Assembly: GCA_018902385.1 (NCBI GenBank)
Contig: JABSSW010000001.1
Span: 310,001-374,000 of the forward strand
Length of the DNA: 64,000 nucleotides
Direction of reading: 5' to 3'
DNA from: Physcia stellaris
Lineage: Eukaryota > Ascomycota > Lecanoromycetes > Caliciales > Physciaceae
A model generated the notes under the pieces. That model was not told where the DNA came from, did not search any database, and was given only the letters and a program-made list of their open reading frames with translations. Made by a program: the position numbers and the translations under genes. Shown here in pieces: positions 45,762 through 58,074 of the stretch; the stretch's first letter is position 1; every line of letters begins with the position of its first letter.

Positions 45762-48700
45762 GGTATCTGGAAGCGGGTCGCTGAGCGCAGTGCTAGCGAG
45801 CTTATTTGTGGTATACTTTGGGTCGCTTTGAAAGCCGCAAAAGGGCCATAACGTGATCTGTCTGGCCTAGAGGGGACGACGAGTATGTGCTGCGGTGTGC
45901 ATCTCGCCTTCCAGAGGACGAAAGTTGAGCGGCAAGAATGAGCGAATACGTGGGGTACAGGAGAGGCAGGGTGGGCCAGGGAGCAGATTGTCGATGACCG
46001 ATTGATTGTTTGGTTTCACGAGTGTTTGCTCCACGAATGTTTGAGTACGAGTGGACGAATTGGGCGACAGGGCGACAAGCGCAGGGAATTGATGAGTTCG
46101 ATGACTGAGACTCTGCAGGGAGTATTGGAATCGTGTCAAACGACGGCAAACGCAAGCATGACCTGAAAGGAACGGATAGGATCTGTAAGTAAGATTGGGA
46201 ATATGATTATGAAGTTGCATCAAAAAGGAGTGGGATGCGGATGGTGATTGAAAAAGTTTCGACTCGGTGAATCAGAATGTAAAGTGACGGTGACAAGGAT
46301 GGCCAGATTTGGGATAGCCAGGAACACGCGGCTGACTCGGAGCTTGCTGTGCAGTATTATGCACTGCAAACAGGATTTTTGATTAAGTCGAGTTTAGTTA
46401 CTCCAGGTATGATATCGACCGTCTTCACACACTCTCCGTGCGACGGCCAAGCCATAAGCCTCGAGTTGCAGCATCTAGCCCTACGACTACGTATGTGTCT
46501 ATGTATACTCACATGCATTTGCATTCTTCCCTCTGCAGAACTTGGCCGCCAATGCCCGCCAGTGGTAATTGTACGCGAATGGCATCATCTCCCTTCATCG
46601 CATGCATCCCGTCCTGCCTGCGTAACCTGGAATGAGTGCTGATGGACGTTAGGCGCATGATCTGGTGTTGCCCTCACGCTTTCTTCTGTGGCCCCTGATT
46701 TGCAAGTTGCAACTGTCAACCTCGTGCACATCCGCAGTGTGCCGCCAATCAGAAGTTTCTTTGGAAATATCTTCGTCCATCCGAGCAGAGCCGTCACTGC
46801 GGTGGTCAATCTTTGCTCGCTTCCAGTCTAGTCTCGCTGTCGCTGGTTGGGATTTTCCTCGTGCTGAGGGTGACTTCATACTTTTAGCGTGGGTTAGGGG
46901 CAACTTAAATCTTACTCGTCCACCCACTATCTCTTCTAGCATCAGGTACATACCTACAGGTACAGCCTCGTGCTCGGGGGACGTACATGCATATTTCTAG
47001 TTTGTGATTTATGGATATAGTATTAAGCAGCGAGCTGAGCAGGATACGAAGACAGTTACGTGTTGCGCAGTCCGAGCGTCAAGACATTGCTGCCTCCCCA
47101 TATCAAATTCACCTTACCCCTCAACGTGTCCAAGAGCCCTACGGAGCTACCGAAATCCCTCTATTTTATGCATGCCATCCGTACATGATCATCGATAAGG
47201 GGAGCCACGTTTCCAGCAGTTTGGTAGCTAGCCCGCCCTGACCAAAGCACCCCATAATTCGCAATTCCTCGACTGAGCGGCCCCCCTGTTTAATGTTTTA
47301 CATACGTTCGTCTAGTCCATCTTGGTGCAAGTGTTATCCTTAGTGACGGTTTGAGTCTTATCGGTGCCGATTGCTTTTTCTGAGAAGCTTTCACATCCAG
47401 ATTTGCGATGTCGGAGGATGAACAAGTCGTAATAGCTACCAGGCTGCGGTGGGCCGTAATGGGCTGACGTCTGTCGCGCTCGGAGGATATTTCGCCGTTG
47501 CACGTCGTACAACCATGCAAGTCATGAGGGCGCCGGGCGGTGTCCAGCAAATTATCTTTTATTTGCTCTTCTTGGCGCTACCCCGTGCGCTCTGTCGCTT
47601 AATATTGCCCACCAATGCGCTGTGCGGACAGTGCGATTCGACCAAGACAAGTTGGCCCATCGGAGATAGCTCTGCTTTCGTAAGCATGCTTTCGTATCCT
47701 GCAATATAGGTGTTGGCATGATCACAAGATCGCTGTATTATTCCCTGCCCGGGCAAGCGGTAGCGTACGGAGGTCCAAAAACCGAAATATGCGCAACGCC
47801 CAGCCATGGGGGATAGCAGAATCCCACCCACCTATGTACAAAGATCAACGCTCCGTCACCCCTGAATGCCTTGTGCCCTCATGCCTTTCCGCCTCACTGT
47901 AAGGCCTTTGCAGCGAGTCTGGCGCGGGTGCTGTCACACAACCTCAAGGTATACTACGGTCTGGAACATGCTTTTGGTCTCCGAAGCGCCCTGGAAGTCA
48001 ATCCGTAGACGGGATGTTGCTGTTCAGCTTCACAAAAAAGCAGACCGAGCATCCAATGGCCTATGATCACGCGTTCTTCTCTTCAACGATTGCCTGCGTC
48101 TCGGCCACCCTCTTCGCGTGTTGATCTAGAGATAATATATTGCCTGTGCCGCTAGCAATAGAACTCGCTTAATAAGGTGATGGGCCTGGAATTGGAAGCG
48201 TTGTCATCCAAAGCATATGGAGCTCAGCTGTCTGCTGTACTGTGGGGGCGTCTTTGTTGGGCGCAAGATTCAAACAGGAAAAGAGGATAGATGTTTCGGT
48301 GTAGCATCGTCGAGTCCCAGCAGCAGAAACCCCCACGACACACTGACAGTGCGAAAAAGCGTATTGTGCCTGGAATCGTTCATCTAAGGCACGGTACGTG
48401 CGCACCTCGATTTGCTAAGACATAGCTGGCACGCTCAATGCAGACATGTCTCTAATTCATCTCTGGAGCACAGGAACTACAGGGACCGTAGCCATCGTAT
48501 TTTATGAGACAAATCGACGTTGCAAACAGCAGAGATGAGTGAGCCCACAACAACCCACCCACAACCGCAGTTGCAAATATCACCACGAAGATCACTTAGG
48601 GACGGATCTTCAATCTCCGGCAGCTCATCTAGGATTTTGTAAAGTCTGAGAAGTTCATGATTGTTTAAACCCAATGACTCGGTTGTTGCTGTGCAGGTCT

Positions 48701-49111
48701 TGTATCGTGAGACCTTACAAACAGATTGGTAATCTTGCAACTACCTCCTGTGTCTTAGTTGCTAAGTACAGATAGAGTGCATGGAGTGTGTGGGATGGTG
48801 TGGCTCCTTTTGGACACTGCAAATCCTCAAAGTCAACCAAAAGCAAATGCCACGATATCCTAGATTCTTGTTTCTCAGCTACCACACCTCGCCTAGAAAT
48901 TTGCATCACTTACTGGGTGCTAAGTATGCTTCGTAAGGACTACTGACGGAGGACTCCGTCTGGCTTGTGAGCAGCTGTGAACCCGATGGAGTGTCCGAAC
49001 GCCCTGCACTAACATCCGTGATACGAAACTAATCGAAGGCTTCGAGGAAGATGTTGTTGAGCTCTATCGCTGAAAGTGATCTAGAAGTAGCACTGTGGAC
49101 ATTATATGACC
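45762..49111. other. 3.3-kb region without recognisable genes
   Basis: This is the largest gene-poor stretch. The left ~600 bp should be plc1 promoter and leader. The rest has only short open frames on both strands, none with protein-like composition or splice partners. No inverted repeat, tandem array or RNA fold was recognised by eye. It may hold decayed mobile DNA or a non-coding transcript. Confidence 0.4.
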
Positions 49112-50065
49112 TCACAGGTAGTCCTTCTTCCTGCTAGTCCTGGTGTATTGATTCATATGCCACTCGGAATCACCTTCTTTGTTTTCCAGAGTCCCGCCTC
49201 GAATCTCAAAGAGTCGCATAGTCATTCGTGGCCCAACTTCAGCGAGCTCTACGCTTTGGTAGCTCGTACGCACAAAGACATGATGGCGCACTTCAATACT
49301 GTCATCAATATTTTTGAACGTGACTACCCTGTTGCCCACTTTTTGATTTGTAGTCGCTGCCTCACGTGGAGGAAAGATGTGTTTAAGGATCTGACAAATA
49401 CGTTTACCTAGAGGTGTTGTGAACCCTTCAAACAGTAGGTGTGGGTATGACTCCGATACGGTCCCACGTGAAGCGTCGGGCAGATCATGTCGTAAGAGAA
49501 CATTGTGCAACGAGAACGAAGCTGTTGGGCCGTGGGGAAGATGCGATACGGTCATTGCGGTGGGCGTTCCACGGTGCTCGTGAAGTAGGCAGATATCGGT
49601 AAGACCGGATGCGTTGGCACTGGAAACGAGGTTTGGGAGAATAGTGGTTCCTCTGTTAAGGCGAATGGAGGTTGGCAGGAGCAAACGGATCTCTTTTGCA
49701 AACGCCGAAAGGCGGGTAGAGGGAGATCGTGAAGTCGTGATCAGTGGCCGGGGATCTACGATGCCAGATAGGTGGGCATACTCATCGTCGATTGCCAGTA
49801 CCTCCGCAGGGGAGGGAGCATTCTCGTCAAACTTGTAGTCTTCCCGAAGCGTCTTGTCGTTCGCTATAGACGGTTCAAGAGGTTTGCCACTTGCCAGTGA
49901 AGCTTTCAGCTTTGCACGCTTCTCGGCGGTCTCAGCATCCCGCAAGGTGAGCGCGCGGCGGTAGAGATAGTCCCGCCTCTGGCGTGCTTGGCGTCTCTGT
50001 TCACACTGTCAACACAGGATATCATGAAGGGAAGGGAATCGCATCGTGTGCATACATACTATCAT
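49112..50065 (-). CDS. imp4: U3 snoRNP protein Imp4 (Brix domain)
   Basis: Imp4 binds U3 snoRNA with Imp3 and Mpp10 and helps pair it with the pre-rRNA in the nucleolus during small-subunit assembly. Exon 1 is a 6-nt micro-exon (50065-50060, ATG ATA) followed by GTATGT; intron 49997-50059; exon 2 49996-49112. The product is 296 residues, the usual length. Splicing produces the conserved start MIRRQARQRRDYLYRRAL. The Brix domain runs from about residue 95 to 275 and includes RLNRGTTILPNLV, DICLLHEHRGTP, LPHGPTASFSLHNVLLRHD, SYPHLLFEGFTTPLGKR and ILKHIFPP. The tail EWHMNQYTRTSRKKDYL is characteristic. The gene is divergent from upf1. Confidence 0.93.
50060..50065 (-). other. imp4: 6-nt first coding exon of imp4
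   Basis: ATGATA is followed directly by a GTATGT donor. Joined to exon 2 at 49996 it gives MI|RRQAR, matching the family N-terminus (ML-RRQAR). The largest open frame starts 51 bases into exon 2 and would lose the conserved start. Confidence 0.8.
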
Positions 50066-50353
50066 CTCCAATAAGGGTGACGGGGAGAAATTGTGTGTCG
50101 CGTCGTGGTTTTCCAAGTCTTTAGCGTCATTCGCTTGGCTTTAGCGGGGTACCCTAAGGCAGGAACCGTGAGCTACAAACCACCCTTGCCACCTTTAACT
50201 TTCCTTCACAAGTAGGTTTCCTTCCTTTCTGCGGGTTGAAAGAGAATCTTCTCAGTGGAGAATTGTGCCTCCGCACAAGACGAGCTCTGAAAGCACACCC
50301 TTCGCTCCCAAAGAGCGCGTATCTATCGCCCATCCTACTGAGAGCCCGCCAAC
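50066..50353. promoter_or_regulatory. Divergent promoter region of imp4 and upf1
   Basis: These 288 bp lie between two divergent start codons and should contain both promoters. An ACCCTAA stretch near 50150 resembles the telo-box seen upstream of some fungal ribosome-biogenesis genes; this is a weak match. Confidence 0.45.
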
Positions 50354-53300
50354 ATGGAGGGGGCTTTCACGCATCTTGGCAATCATCTGATATCTGATTC
50401 AGCTCCTACTATTAATGCTGGCGATGACCTGTCCACTATCGATGCAGATGAGAGTATTTTGGACCGAGAATATGGGAGGGGGAACTTGTCTGGAGGCCCA
50501 AGGAGACGTCAACATGACGACGAGGATGATGGAAATGAAGCTTTTGAAGACGATGACACGGAAAGCATGGCGAGTATGGCGGTAGACGGTGCCAACGGCA
50601 AACAGGCAGTGAGGAATGAAGAGGAGAAAGAGCTGCCACCGCACGCTTGCGCGTGAGTGTTGGGTCATTCGAAGTATGGTTCATATGCTAATTTCTCTTG
50701 ACCTTAAGATATTGCGGTATACACAATCCAAGCTCTGTAGTAAGGTGTCTCGCCTGCAGCAAGTGGTTCTGTAGCGCTCGTGGCAATACTTCCTCATCGC
50801 ACATCATCAACCATCTGGTACGCGCCCGGCACAAAGAGGTTCAGCTACATCCCAGCTCATCGCTGGGAGACACCGTATTGGAATGCTACAACTGTGGCAC
50901 AAAGAATGTTTTCTTGCTAGGATTTATACCAGCCAAATCAGATACGGTAGTCGTCCTTCTTTGTCGTCAGCCTTGCGCTTCGATGCCTTCTTCTAAAGAT
51001 ATGAATTGGGACGTGTCTCGATGGCAACCCTTGATCGAAGATCGCTCATTTCTAAGTTGGCTGGTGTCTTCGCCATCAGATCAAGAGCAGCTACGAGCAC
51101 GCCATCTCAGTCCTCAACTTATCGCGAAACTGGAGGAAATGTGGAAGGAGAACGTTGACGCGACAATCAAAGATCTGGAGAAGGGAGCCGGGATCGATGA
51201 TGAGCCAGCGCCCGTTCTGCTTCATTATGATGATGCTTATCAATATCAAAATGTCTTTGGTCCTCTCGTCAAGATTGAAGCAGACTATGACCGGAAACTA
51301 AAGGAGTCGCAGTCTCAAGACGGGCTCATCGTCCGTTGGGATTTTGGACTTAACAACAAGCACCTTGCCAGCTTTGTCCTCCCGAAGCTTGAACTTGGAG
51401 ACGTCAAGCTCGCAGTTGGTGACGAGATGCGCATCAAATATACGGGAGAGCTTCGTCCAGTATGGGAAGGTGTCGGCTATGTTATCAAGATACCCAACAA
51501 CCAGTCCGACGAAGTTACTATTGAGCTTCGTGCCAAAGGAGATCATAAATCTGTGCCTACTGAATGCACGCATAACTTCAGTGCTGATTACGTTTGGAAG
51601 GCTACTTCCTTCGATCGGATGCAGCTTGCTATGAAGACTTTTGCAGTGGACGAAATGAGCGTCTCAGGCTACATCTTCCACCGACTGCTAGGTCACGAGG
51701 TTGCTGCAGCACCAATGAAGACTAATATGCCGAAGAAATACAGTGTTCCTGGCTTGCCTGAACTCAATGGCAGCCAAATCAACGCTGTGAAGAGCGTCCT
51801 CCAAAAACCCCTAAGCTTGATCCAGGGACCACCCGGGACAGGTAAAACTGTCACATCAGCTACAATTATCTATCATCTTGCGAAAATCAACGATGGGCAG
51901 GTCCTCGTTTGCGCTCCGTCCAACGTGGCCGTGGATCAGCTGTGCGAGCGTATCCATAAAACAGGCCTTAAAACGGTCCGTGTCACTGCAAAGTCTAGAG
52001 AGGACGTTGAGTCTCCAGTCGGATTTCTTTCTTTGCATGAACAAGTCCGGATGAACGATAGTAATATCGAGCTAGTGAAGTTGAATCAGCTCAAGAGTGA
52101 ACTTGGCGAACTATCTCAGCAAGACGAAAAGAAATACAAAACGCTCACTCGCAACGCTGAACGCGAGATACTCACCAACGCAGACGTAATATGCTGTACC
52201 TGCGTCGGAGCAGGTGATCCACGTCTTGCACGATTCAAATTCCGCACAGTCCTAATTGATGAATCGACTCAATCCGCCGAACCCGAGTGCATGATCCCCT
52301 TGGTGCTTGGCTGTAAGCAAGTTGTCCTCGTCGGAGACCATCAGCAGCTTGGCCCAGTCATCATGAACAAGAAAGCCGCCAAAGCAGGTCTTAATCAGTC
52401 TTTGTTTGAACGCTTGGTCATCCTTGGCTGTGCACCAATCCGACTGAACGTGCAATACCGCATGCACCCCTGTCTATCGGAATTCCCATCCAACATGTTC
52501 TACGAAGGGTCGCTTCAAAATGGGGTCACCATGCAACAACGCCTTAGACGCGACGTTGATTTCCCATGGCCGGTCAACGATTCGCCAATGATGTTCTGGT
52601 CGAATCTAGGGAACGAGGAAATCTCAGCTTCAGGCACATCCTACCTAAACCGCACGGAAGCTTCGAACGTTGAGAAGATCATCACTCGTTTCTTTAAAGC
52701 CGGTGTCCAACCGAGCGATATTGGTATCATTACTCCGTACGAAGGCCAGAGAAGCTACGTGGTGAGCTCAATGCAGAGTACTGGTAGCTTCAAGAAGGAG
52801 AATTACAAAGAGATCGAGGTCGCGTCTGTCGATGCATTCCAAGGACGAGAGAAGGACTTCATTGTGCTGTCTTGCGTCCGCTCCAACGACCACCAAGGTA
52901 TCGGGTTCTTGAGCGATCCCCGCCGTCTTAACGTCGCTCTCACTCGGGCGAAGTACGGTCTTGTAATCCTCGGCAATCCGAAGGTACTGTCGAAACACCC
53001 ACTTTGGCATTTCCTGCTTCAACATTTCAAGGAGCGCAATTGCCTAGTAGAGGGTCCACTGTCGAATCTCCAGATGTCACTCTTGCAATTCAGCCGGCCA
53101 AAGCAATCTTACCGCGGGCCCCAGCGCTACCAGATGTCCTACCAACGTGCTTCGGACATGGCTCACGGTATGCAAAACGGCCGCAATGGCCAGCGCCAAG
53201 AATACAATGACGCTGGTTCGATTGCAGGCTACATCCCAGATGATGTCTCCTCCGTCCATTCTTCTGCAATCGGTGGAGTCGGCGTGCCCTCCGCATATCC

Positions 53301-53694
53301 CCCAATGTTCTCAGGCTTTCAGGATACATGGCCTAGCTTGAACGGAGGTCGCCGACCCAACGGAACCAAAAGCAGAACCGGTACAGAAAGCGTTGCTGGT
53401 GAGTCTGTTGCTGCTACCGAGTCAGATATCAACGGCGCAAGTATTGCTGGTGGTGGGAAAGGAGGAGTCAGTCTTGCTGGGCTCAGTATCAACGATGCTA
53501 AACAGACGAGCCTTAGCCAATCTGACCGCCTCAAGCGGTATGTTGAATCTGGTGGTCGTCCGGGCGAGTCTGGTAGCATTCTCAGCGGAGCCTCTACCAA
53601 CAGCCGGGTCGCTCGGGGACCTAACGACGACGAAGATGCGCGGAGTGTTTCGACCGCATTCGCAAGCCAAGTCGGCTTAGGCAGCTATGATTGA
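50354..53694 (+). CDS. upf1: Upf1/Nam7 RNA helicase of nonsense-mediated decay
   Basis: This superfamily-1 ATP-dependent 5'-3' RNA helicase recognises premature stops with Upf2 and Upf3 and triggers mRNA decay in the cytoplasm. Exons 50354-50652 and 50709-53694 give 1,094 residues; the 56-bp intron lies inside the first zinc motif (HACA|YCGIHNP). The Cys/His-rich domain is about 96-190 ([24 protein letters not shown]). A 1B-type beta-barrel precedes the helicase core. Motifs are GPPGTGKT near 472 (Walker A), [10 protein letters not shown] (Ia), [11 protein letters not shown] (II), [10 protein letters not shown] (III), NVQYRMHP (IV), [20 protein letters not shown] (V) and [11 protein letters not shown] (VI). 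The C-terminal ~200 residues are Ser/Gly/Gln-rich, consistent with a regulatory tail. Confidence 0.97.
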
Positions 53695-55230
53695 TTCAAG
53701 GATATGACGCAACGATCGATCGGACGCTATATCAACCGCTCAAGATCCAGCCTATCCAAGTCACGAAGGCTTCCATCCCGACATTGCAGAAGGGCCATCA
53801 TGCGCAAGAATTCAGTCAGCATATGAACACCCCTAGCGACCGTGGATGCCACAGGGTGATGCTGCAGGGTACCTTTCAAGCATCGCGCGCAACAAGCTAA
53901 CGTGAGGGGGGGCGAATCACCAGACTTTACCAGGGCACTGCCAAAACCAAATCACATCATCACTACAGCTCGCCGGGTCCCGGGTTGTACAAATGTCTGA
54001 TCTCACGCGGAGCCGAGGCCATGAGGCTGTTTGTTCAGACGCCAGCGGCGCCAAGCTTAAGGTAGATATGGTGATTGATCTGTGGTGATTGAGCTCTTAT
54101 GCTGCAGCTTAGATAAAGAAATGTTTCATGTACTCTGCAAGTGATTATTCTCAGCTTTGCACAACATACGAGCTGTTCTTCTCTCCTTGTGCACGTCCTG
54201 ACTTCTCCAATCTCCTGATCCTCACAACTCAGCTCAGCTGTGTTATTTTGTCGAATATTCCAGACGGACGAGAGGATGTCGTAGAATGTCCGAGCTTGGG
54301 CGCCACCTCTTACGATTTTGGAAGCCCCTAGAGCCACGTCGACATGGGGGTTTCGAACCTTTGAAGTGCATTAGGCACATGCCAGGATGCTGCAGCTGGG
54401 TCATTGAATGCATCATCGTTCGACAACAGGGTCATATGGGACATGCAGCATGATGACTTCTCATATATCCCCTGGATAAATTCGACTGATGTCCGTGCTC
54501 GTGCGTGAACACCGGAGCGACCAAATAAACCCGCCATTGCACTGAATGATGCACCTGTGGACATCTAGGGGGCGTACACCCATCTGTGCAAGGTTCATCG
54601 CTCGCATCCGGCATTTCAAATGGCGGGGTGTATGATTTGCCTTTGCCATGATGGGCTCCAAAGCTAATCTCACATAGGTCTTTGAGCTTCGTATCGGGGA
54701 TTTGGATTGGTACGTTAATATGCTGCACCAATTTGGCTTGGGAGGATCTTCTCAAAGGAGCAATCATGCTCCGGCCCCTGCCCAATCAATTCCCCTGCAT
54801 AGCGAGAATTTCTCCCGATAAAGCGGGATGAAGCCAGTTGGGGGCTTCAAAAGGCCAAGTGGCGCATCTCTCACTGCAACGGGCGTAGCGTGCAGGGCCG
54901 ATCGCTCAGGGCAAGTTGCATGATTTGTTGAAACGCCATCCCAACTCCTGGATACAAACGCTACGCCAGCAGCCCCCATGATCCATCCTCATGCTTAGTC
55001 TTTACTAGCGATCCTCAGAATCAGTACTTACCCCAGCCGCCATCATGCACTCATTCAAATGGCCTGCCTCGCCTCTTGCGCTCAAGCAGTCCCCCTTCCA
55101 GGCTTCTTCAACCCTTCTGCGCTCGCTGACATATGCTTCGACCGTTTGTATCATTCAACGAGCCGCCAGAGTTACGCCAGACTGACCACCTTCAGTAATT
55201 ATTGTCTGCATCTACACACTTATTCACAAA
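53695..55230. other. Intergenic region, no gene recognised
   Basis: About 1.5 kb lie between upf1 and the peroxiredoxin-like gene. Short frames such as minus 54432-54785 lack any family signal. No repeat or RNA gene could be supported. Confidence 0.45.
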
Positions 55231-56167
55231 ATGACCGTCCGAAAAGCCTCAATTACCGCTAGGGCTGCAGTCGACTCTGAAGGCGATGTCAAATCATCCA
55301 GCAAGCCTCCATCTCAGTCCGACCTCCAGAAAGCCGCCACCCTGCCCATCCTTGACGCTTCGGGCAAATCGCACAAGTTCAAAAGTCTTTATGACGGAAA
55401 ACGCAAAGTCTTAATAGTGTTCATCAGGCATTTCTTCTGTGGAGTATGTCTACAGAAAGGGTACAGCATCGAGGCAAACGATCTTAGACACTAACGAATC
55501 ACAGAACTGCCAGGAATACCTTCGAACGCTAGCCTCAGTCCTCACCCCCGAATCCCTCCAAAGTCTACCCACACCTACAGAAGTCGTTATCATCGGATGC
55601 GGTCAGCCAGATATGATTCCGATGTACATCAAAGAAACATCATGTCCTTTCCCACTCTATGCAGACCCGACCAAGAAGCTGTACGACCTTCTCGGCATGA
55701 CCCGAACCCTCGATCTCGGTCCTAAGCATCCCAAATACATGCAAATGTCCCTCCCTACAGCCATTATAAGATCTTTCCTTCAGGCTCTACGCTCTGGCAA
55801 CAAAGCGCTCCGAGGCGGCGATTTTTCGCAGGTCGGAGGGGAGTTTATTCTGGAGGATGGCCGAGCAGTCTGGTGTCACCGGATGCAAAACACAAGAGAT
55901 CACGCAGAGTTTTCAGTCTTGCGATCAGAGCTTGGCTACGACGGGGCAAAGCCACCAATTCGGAGGCGATGGTCTCAAGGACTGGTTCGATCGCTTTCGA
56001 GTAAGCGGCAGAGCTGGTCGAAGAGTCGGGATAGAGGTTCAAAGGGCAGTCCTCCTGCAAGTGTCATGGACCAATTAAAGGAGGAACTTGGCGAGGAGAA
56101 GTTCCCAAACGAGAAAGGTCATGATTTGACTCCGATGAATGGTAGACATGTTGAGGCTACTGCTTGA
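55231..56167 (+). CDS. Peroxiredoxin-like 2 / AhpC-TSA_2 family protein
   Basis: This is a thioredoxin-fold protein of the AhpC/TSA_2 (PRXL2-like) group, probably a redox enzyme of unknown substrate. Exons 55231-55443 and 55505-56167, joined by a 61-bp intron with a CACTAACG branch point, give 291 residues. Splicing creates the active-site-like CxxC motif in RHFFCG|NCQEYL. Other features are TLPILDASGKSHKFKSLYDG, VVIIGCGQPDMIPMY, SCPFPLYADPTKKLYDLLGM and GGDFSQVGGEFILEDG, all usual for this group. The C-terminal ~70 residues are basic, Ser-rich and disordered. Start at 55231 is supported by the lack of an earlier in-frame Met. Confidence 0.88.
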
Positions 56168-56867
56168 GACGAAGAACGGAGTTGCTTCGGTCGTATTGGC
56201 AATCTTTCACTGTACATATCTTATGAGATACCCAAGGTTGTTCGCGATACGGATCACGGAATGTGCCTTGTTTCGTGATCTGTGTCCCTACCGTTGCAAT
56301 GACTTTTGTATAATTAGCTGGTTACCATTCGTTGTCCATCTTTCAGAGCTTCTCGTAAGTGCTTCGAACCAGCAGAGCCAGTCTCGGCGACAAATGTCTC
56401 TCTCAGCTGCCCAAAGTCGGGAAATCACCGCCTGTCTGAAAGAAAACAGGGCAATAGACTGGAAAAATCATAAGGTCCTCTGCCTTGAAGTATCATCATA
56501 CATTGTTGCGTGGATGATGTTCGAAGGACCTATTTCTATTTTTATTATTTTCAAAGCGTGCCTTGCGAGCGTTACGTGATATTTTCCCAGCTTTGGGCCC
56601 TTCCCAACTCTCAGACATATGGGCCAACAGAGGATGCTTTCTTGGGACCTACAACTTAGGTATATTGAGGTCAATCCTCCAATGTCGGCAAGAACCGTCG
56701 CCCAGCTTCCCTAGCGTTACTTACAACAGCATCACACCCGCCGATCAGGATGTCGAGGCACCCACCGCAAGGCTGTAGGCTTGGCGTCACCAAAAGTCTT
56801 CCAAGATCCAACTCTGCTTCTTCCCACGATCTTCTACCGTCTTCAGAATGCGAGATAGACGATAGGT
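56168..56867. other. Intergenic region, no gene recognised
   Basis: These 700 bp hold the likely 3' region of the peroxiredoxin-like gene and the promoter of the membrane-protein gene. No coding potential is supported. Confidence 0.45.
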
Positions 56868-58074
56868 ATGCACTGGCTAACAGGCGGATTCAGCAACCTC
56901 CAGCTTGACATCGTTGGCTTGTAAGCAAATTCCAGCAGGCATCATCCCGGCCCACTAATCTGCGGCTACTGACCTCGACCTTCCTCAAAGCCTCGCTATC
57001 CTCGGGGAAGCTTCGGTCCTTACAAACGCCCAGGTCTCCGCTCTTTCGAAGTTTTTTCTCCTCCCCAGGCTCGTTCCGGCTCCTCAAGCTCTGATAAGGA
57101 CGACTCGACCAGAACGTCTCGACTCCGCTCCAGGCAAAGTTTTCGGCGTCCACTCGGGCAGCGTCCGGGACTACGTCCAGTATATAGCTCACACATTACA
57201 CAATGGGAGCAGCCTTCCAGACTACGCCGTCCGATGCGAAAAGATCATCGAGACAACCGGCAACCCGATCAAGGCCAAAACATGGGGCCCGCTGACATTT
57301 CTCTCGATCCTAGGATGCTGCATGTCAATTGCCATTTTCGTTACCTCGATTGTTAAAGGAGACGGCATGGCTCTCCTCGCTACCCTCCTCCTCTCCTTTC
57401 TCTCTACCCTCGTCGGCATCGGTTCGCGATGGACTCCTGAATTCAAGGAGCGGAAATCTACCCGCATCGTACCTCGTTCCGACGTGGTAATCCAGTTCCC
57501 TCAGGGTGCCTTTCTCATCGTCCAGTGTGAGGAAAGCACAGCTCGTCAGCTATATTGGCATCTACCTAGATGTCAATATCAGGTGAACACTCTCACCTAC
57601 CGGATCATCTCCTTGGTCGGCACCCTGATGCTCATGTTCGGGGTCATCTGTCTGGGAAATGCAACCCTTCTGTTACAAGGATTATTCGCAGGAGCTTACC
57701 TCATACTGAACGCGGCATATTGGGCCGTGGCAGCACTTCCGCAGCACTTGCATTGGGATCTCAACCATTTTCGCGTCGTTCGGATAGCCTATGCTGGGGG
57801 CGAAGAATCCAAAACCTTCACTGAAGCTTTGTGGAAGGCGATCGCGATCTCGAGGAGTGTGAAATGGGTCCGGGATGGGCAGGTGGCGCCTGGCACTGAA
57901 GGGTGGGATGAATGGCTTTCGGAGGCTGAAGCGCATATCACTGCACCGGACGAGAAGCAAGACTCTGGATTGGATGGAACACCCCATCATCCGTACAAGT
58001 TGCCCGAGTGGGACCCTGAGGAGGCCCTGGATAGAGCACTGGCCCCAAAAGACGCAGCGACAAATAACGTTTGA
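56868..58074 (+). CDS. Fungal membrane protein of unknown function
   Basis: I do not know a named function. Exon 1 (56868-56920) encodes MHWLTGGFSNLQLDIVG; after a 70-bp intron with a CTACTGACC branch site, exon 2 (56991-58074) continues FLAILGEASVLTNAQVSALS. The product is 378 residues. Two hydrophobic pairs are clear: GPLTFLSILGCCMSIAIFVT with ALLATLLLSFLSTLVGIG, and IISLVGTLMLMFGVICLG with LFAGAYLILNAAYWAVAAL. A soluble domain lies between them (VVIQFPQGAFLIVQCEES). The C-terminal ~110 residues are cytosolic-like and acidic (WDEWLSEAEAHI). Similar four-helix proteins are widespread in filamentous ascomycetes, but this link is from general impression. It is convergent with mcm2. Confidence 0.75.
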
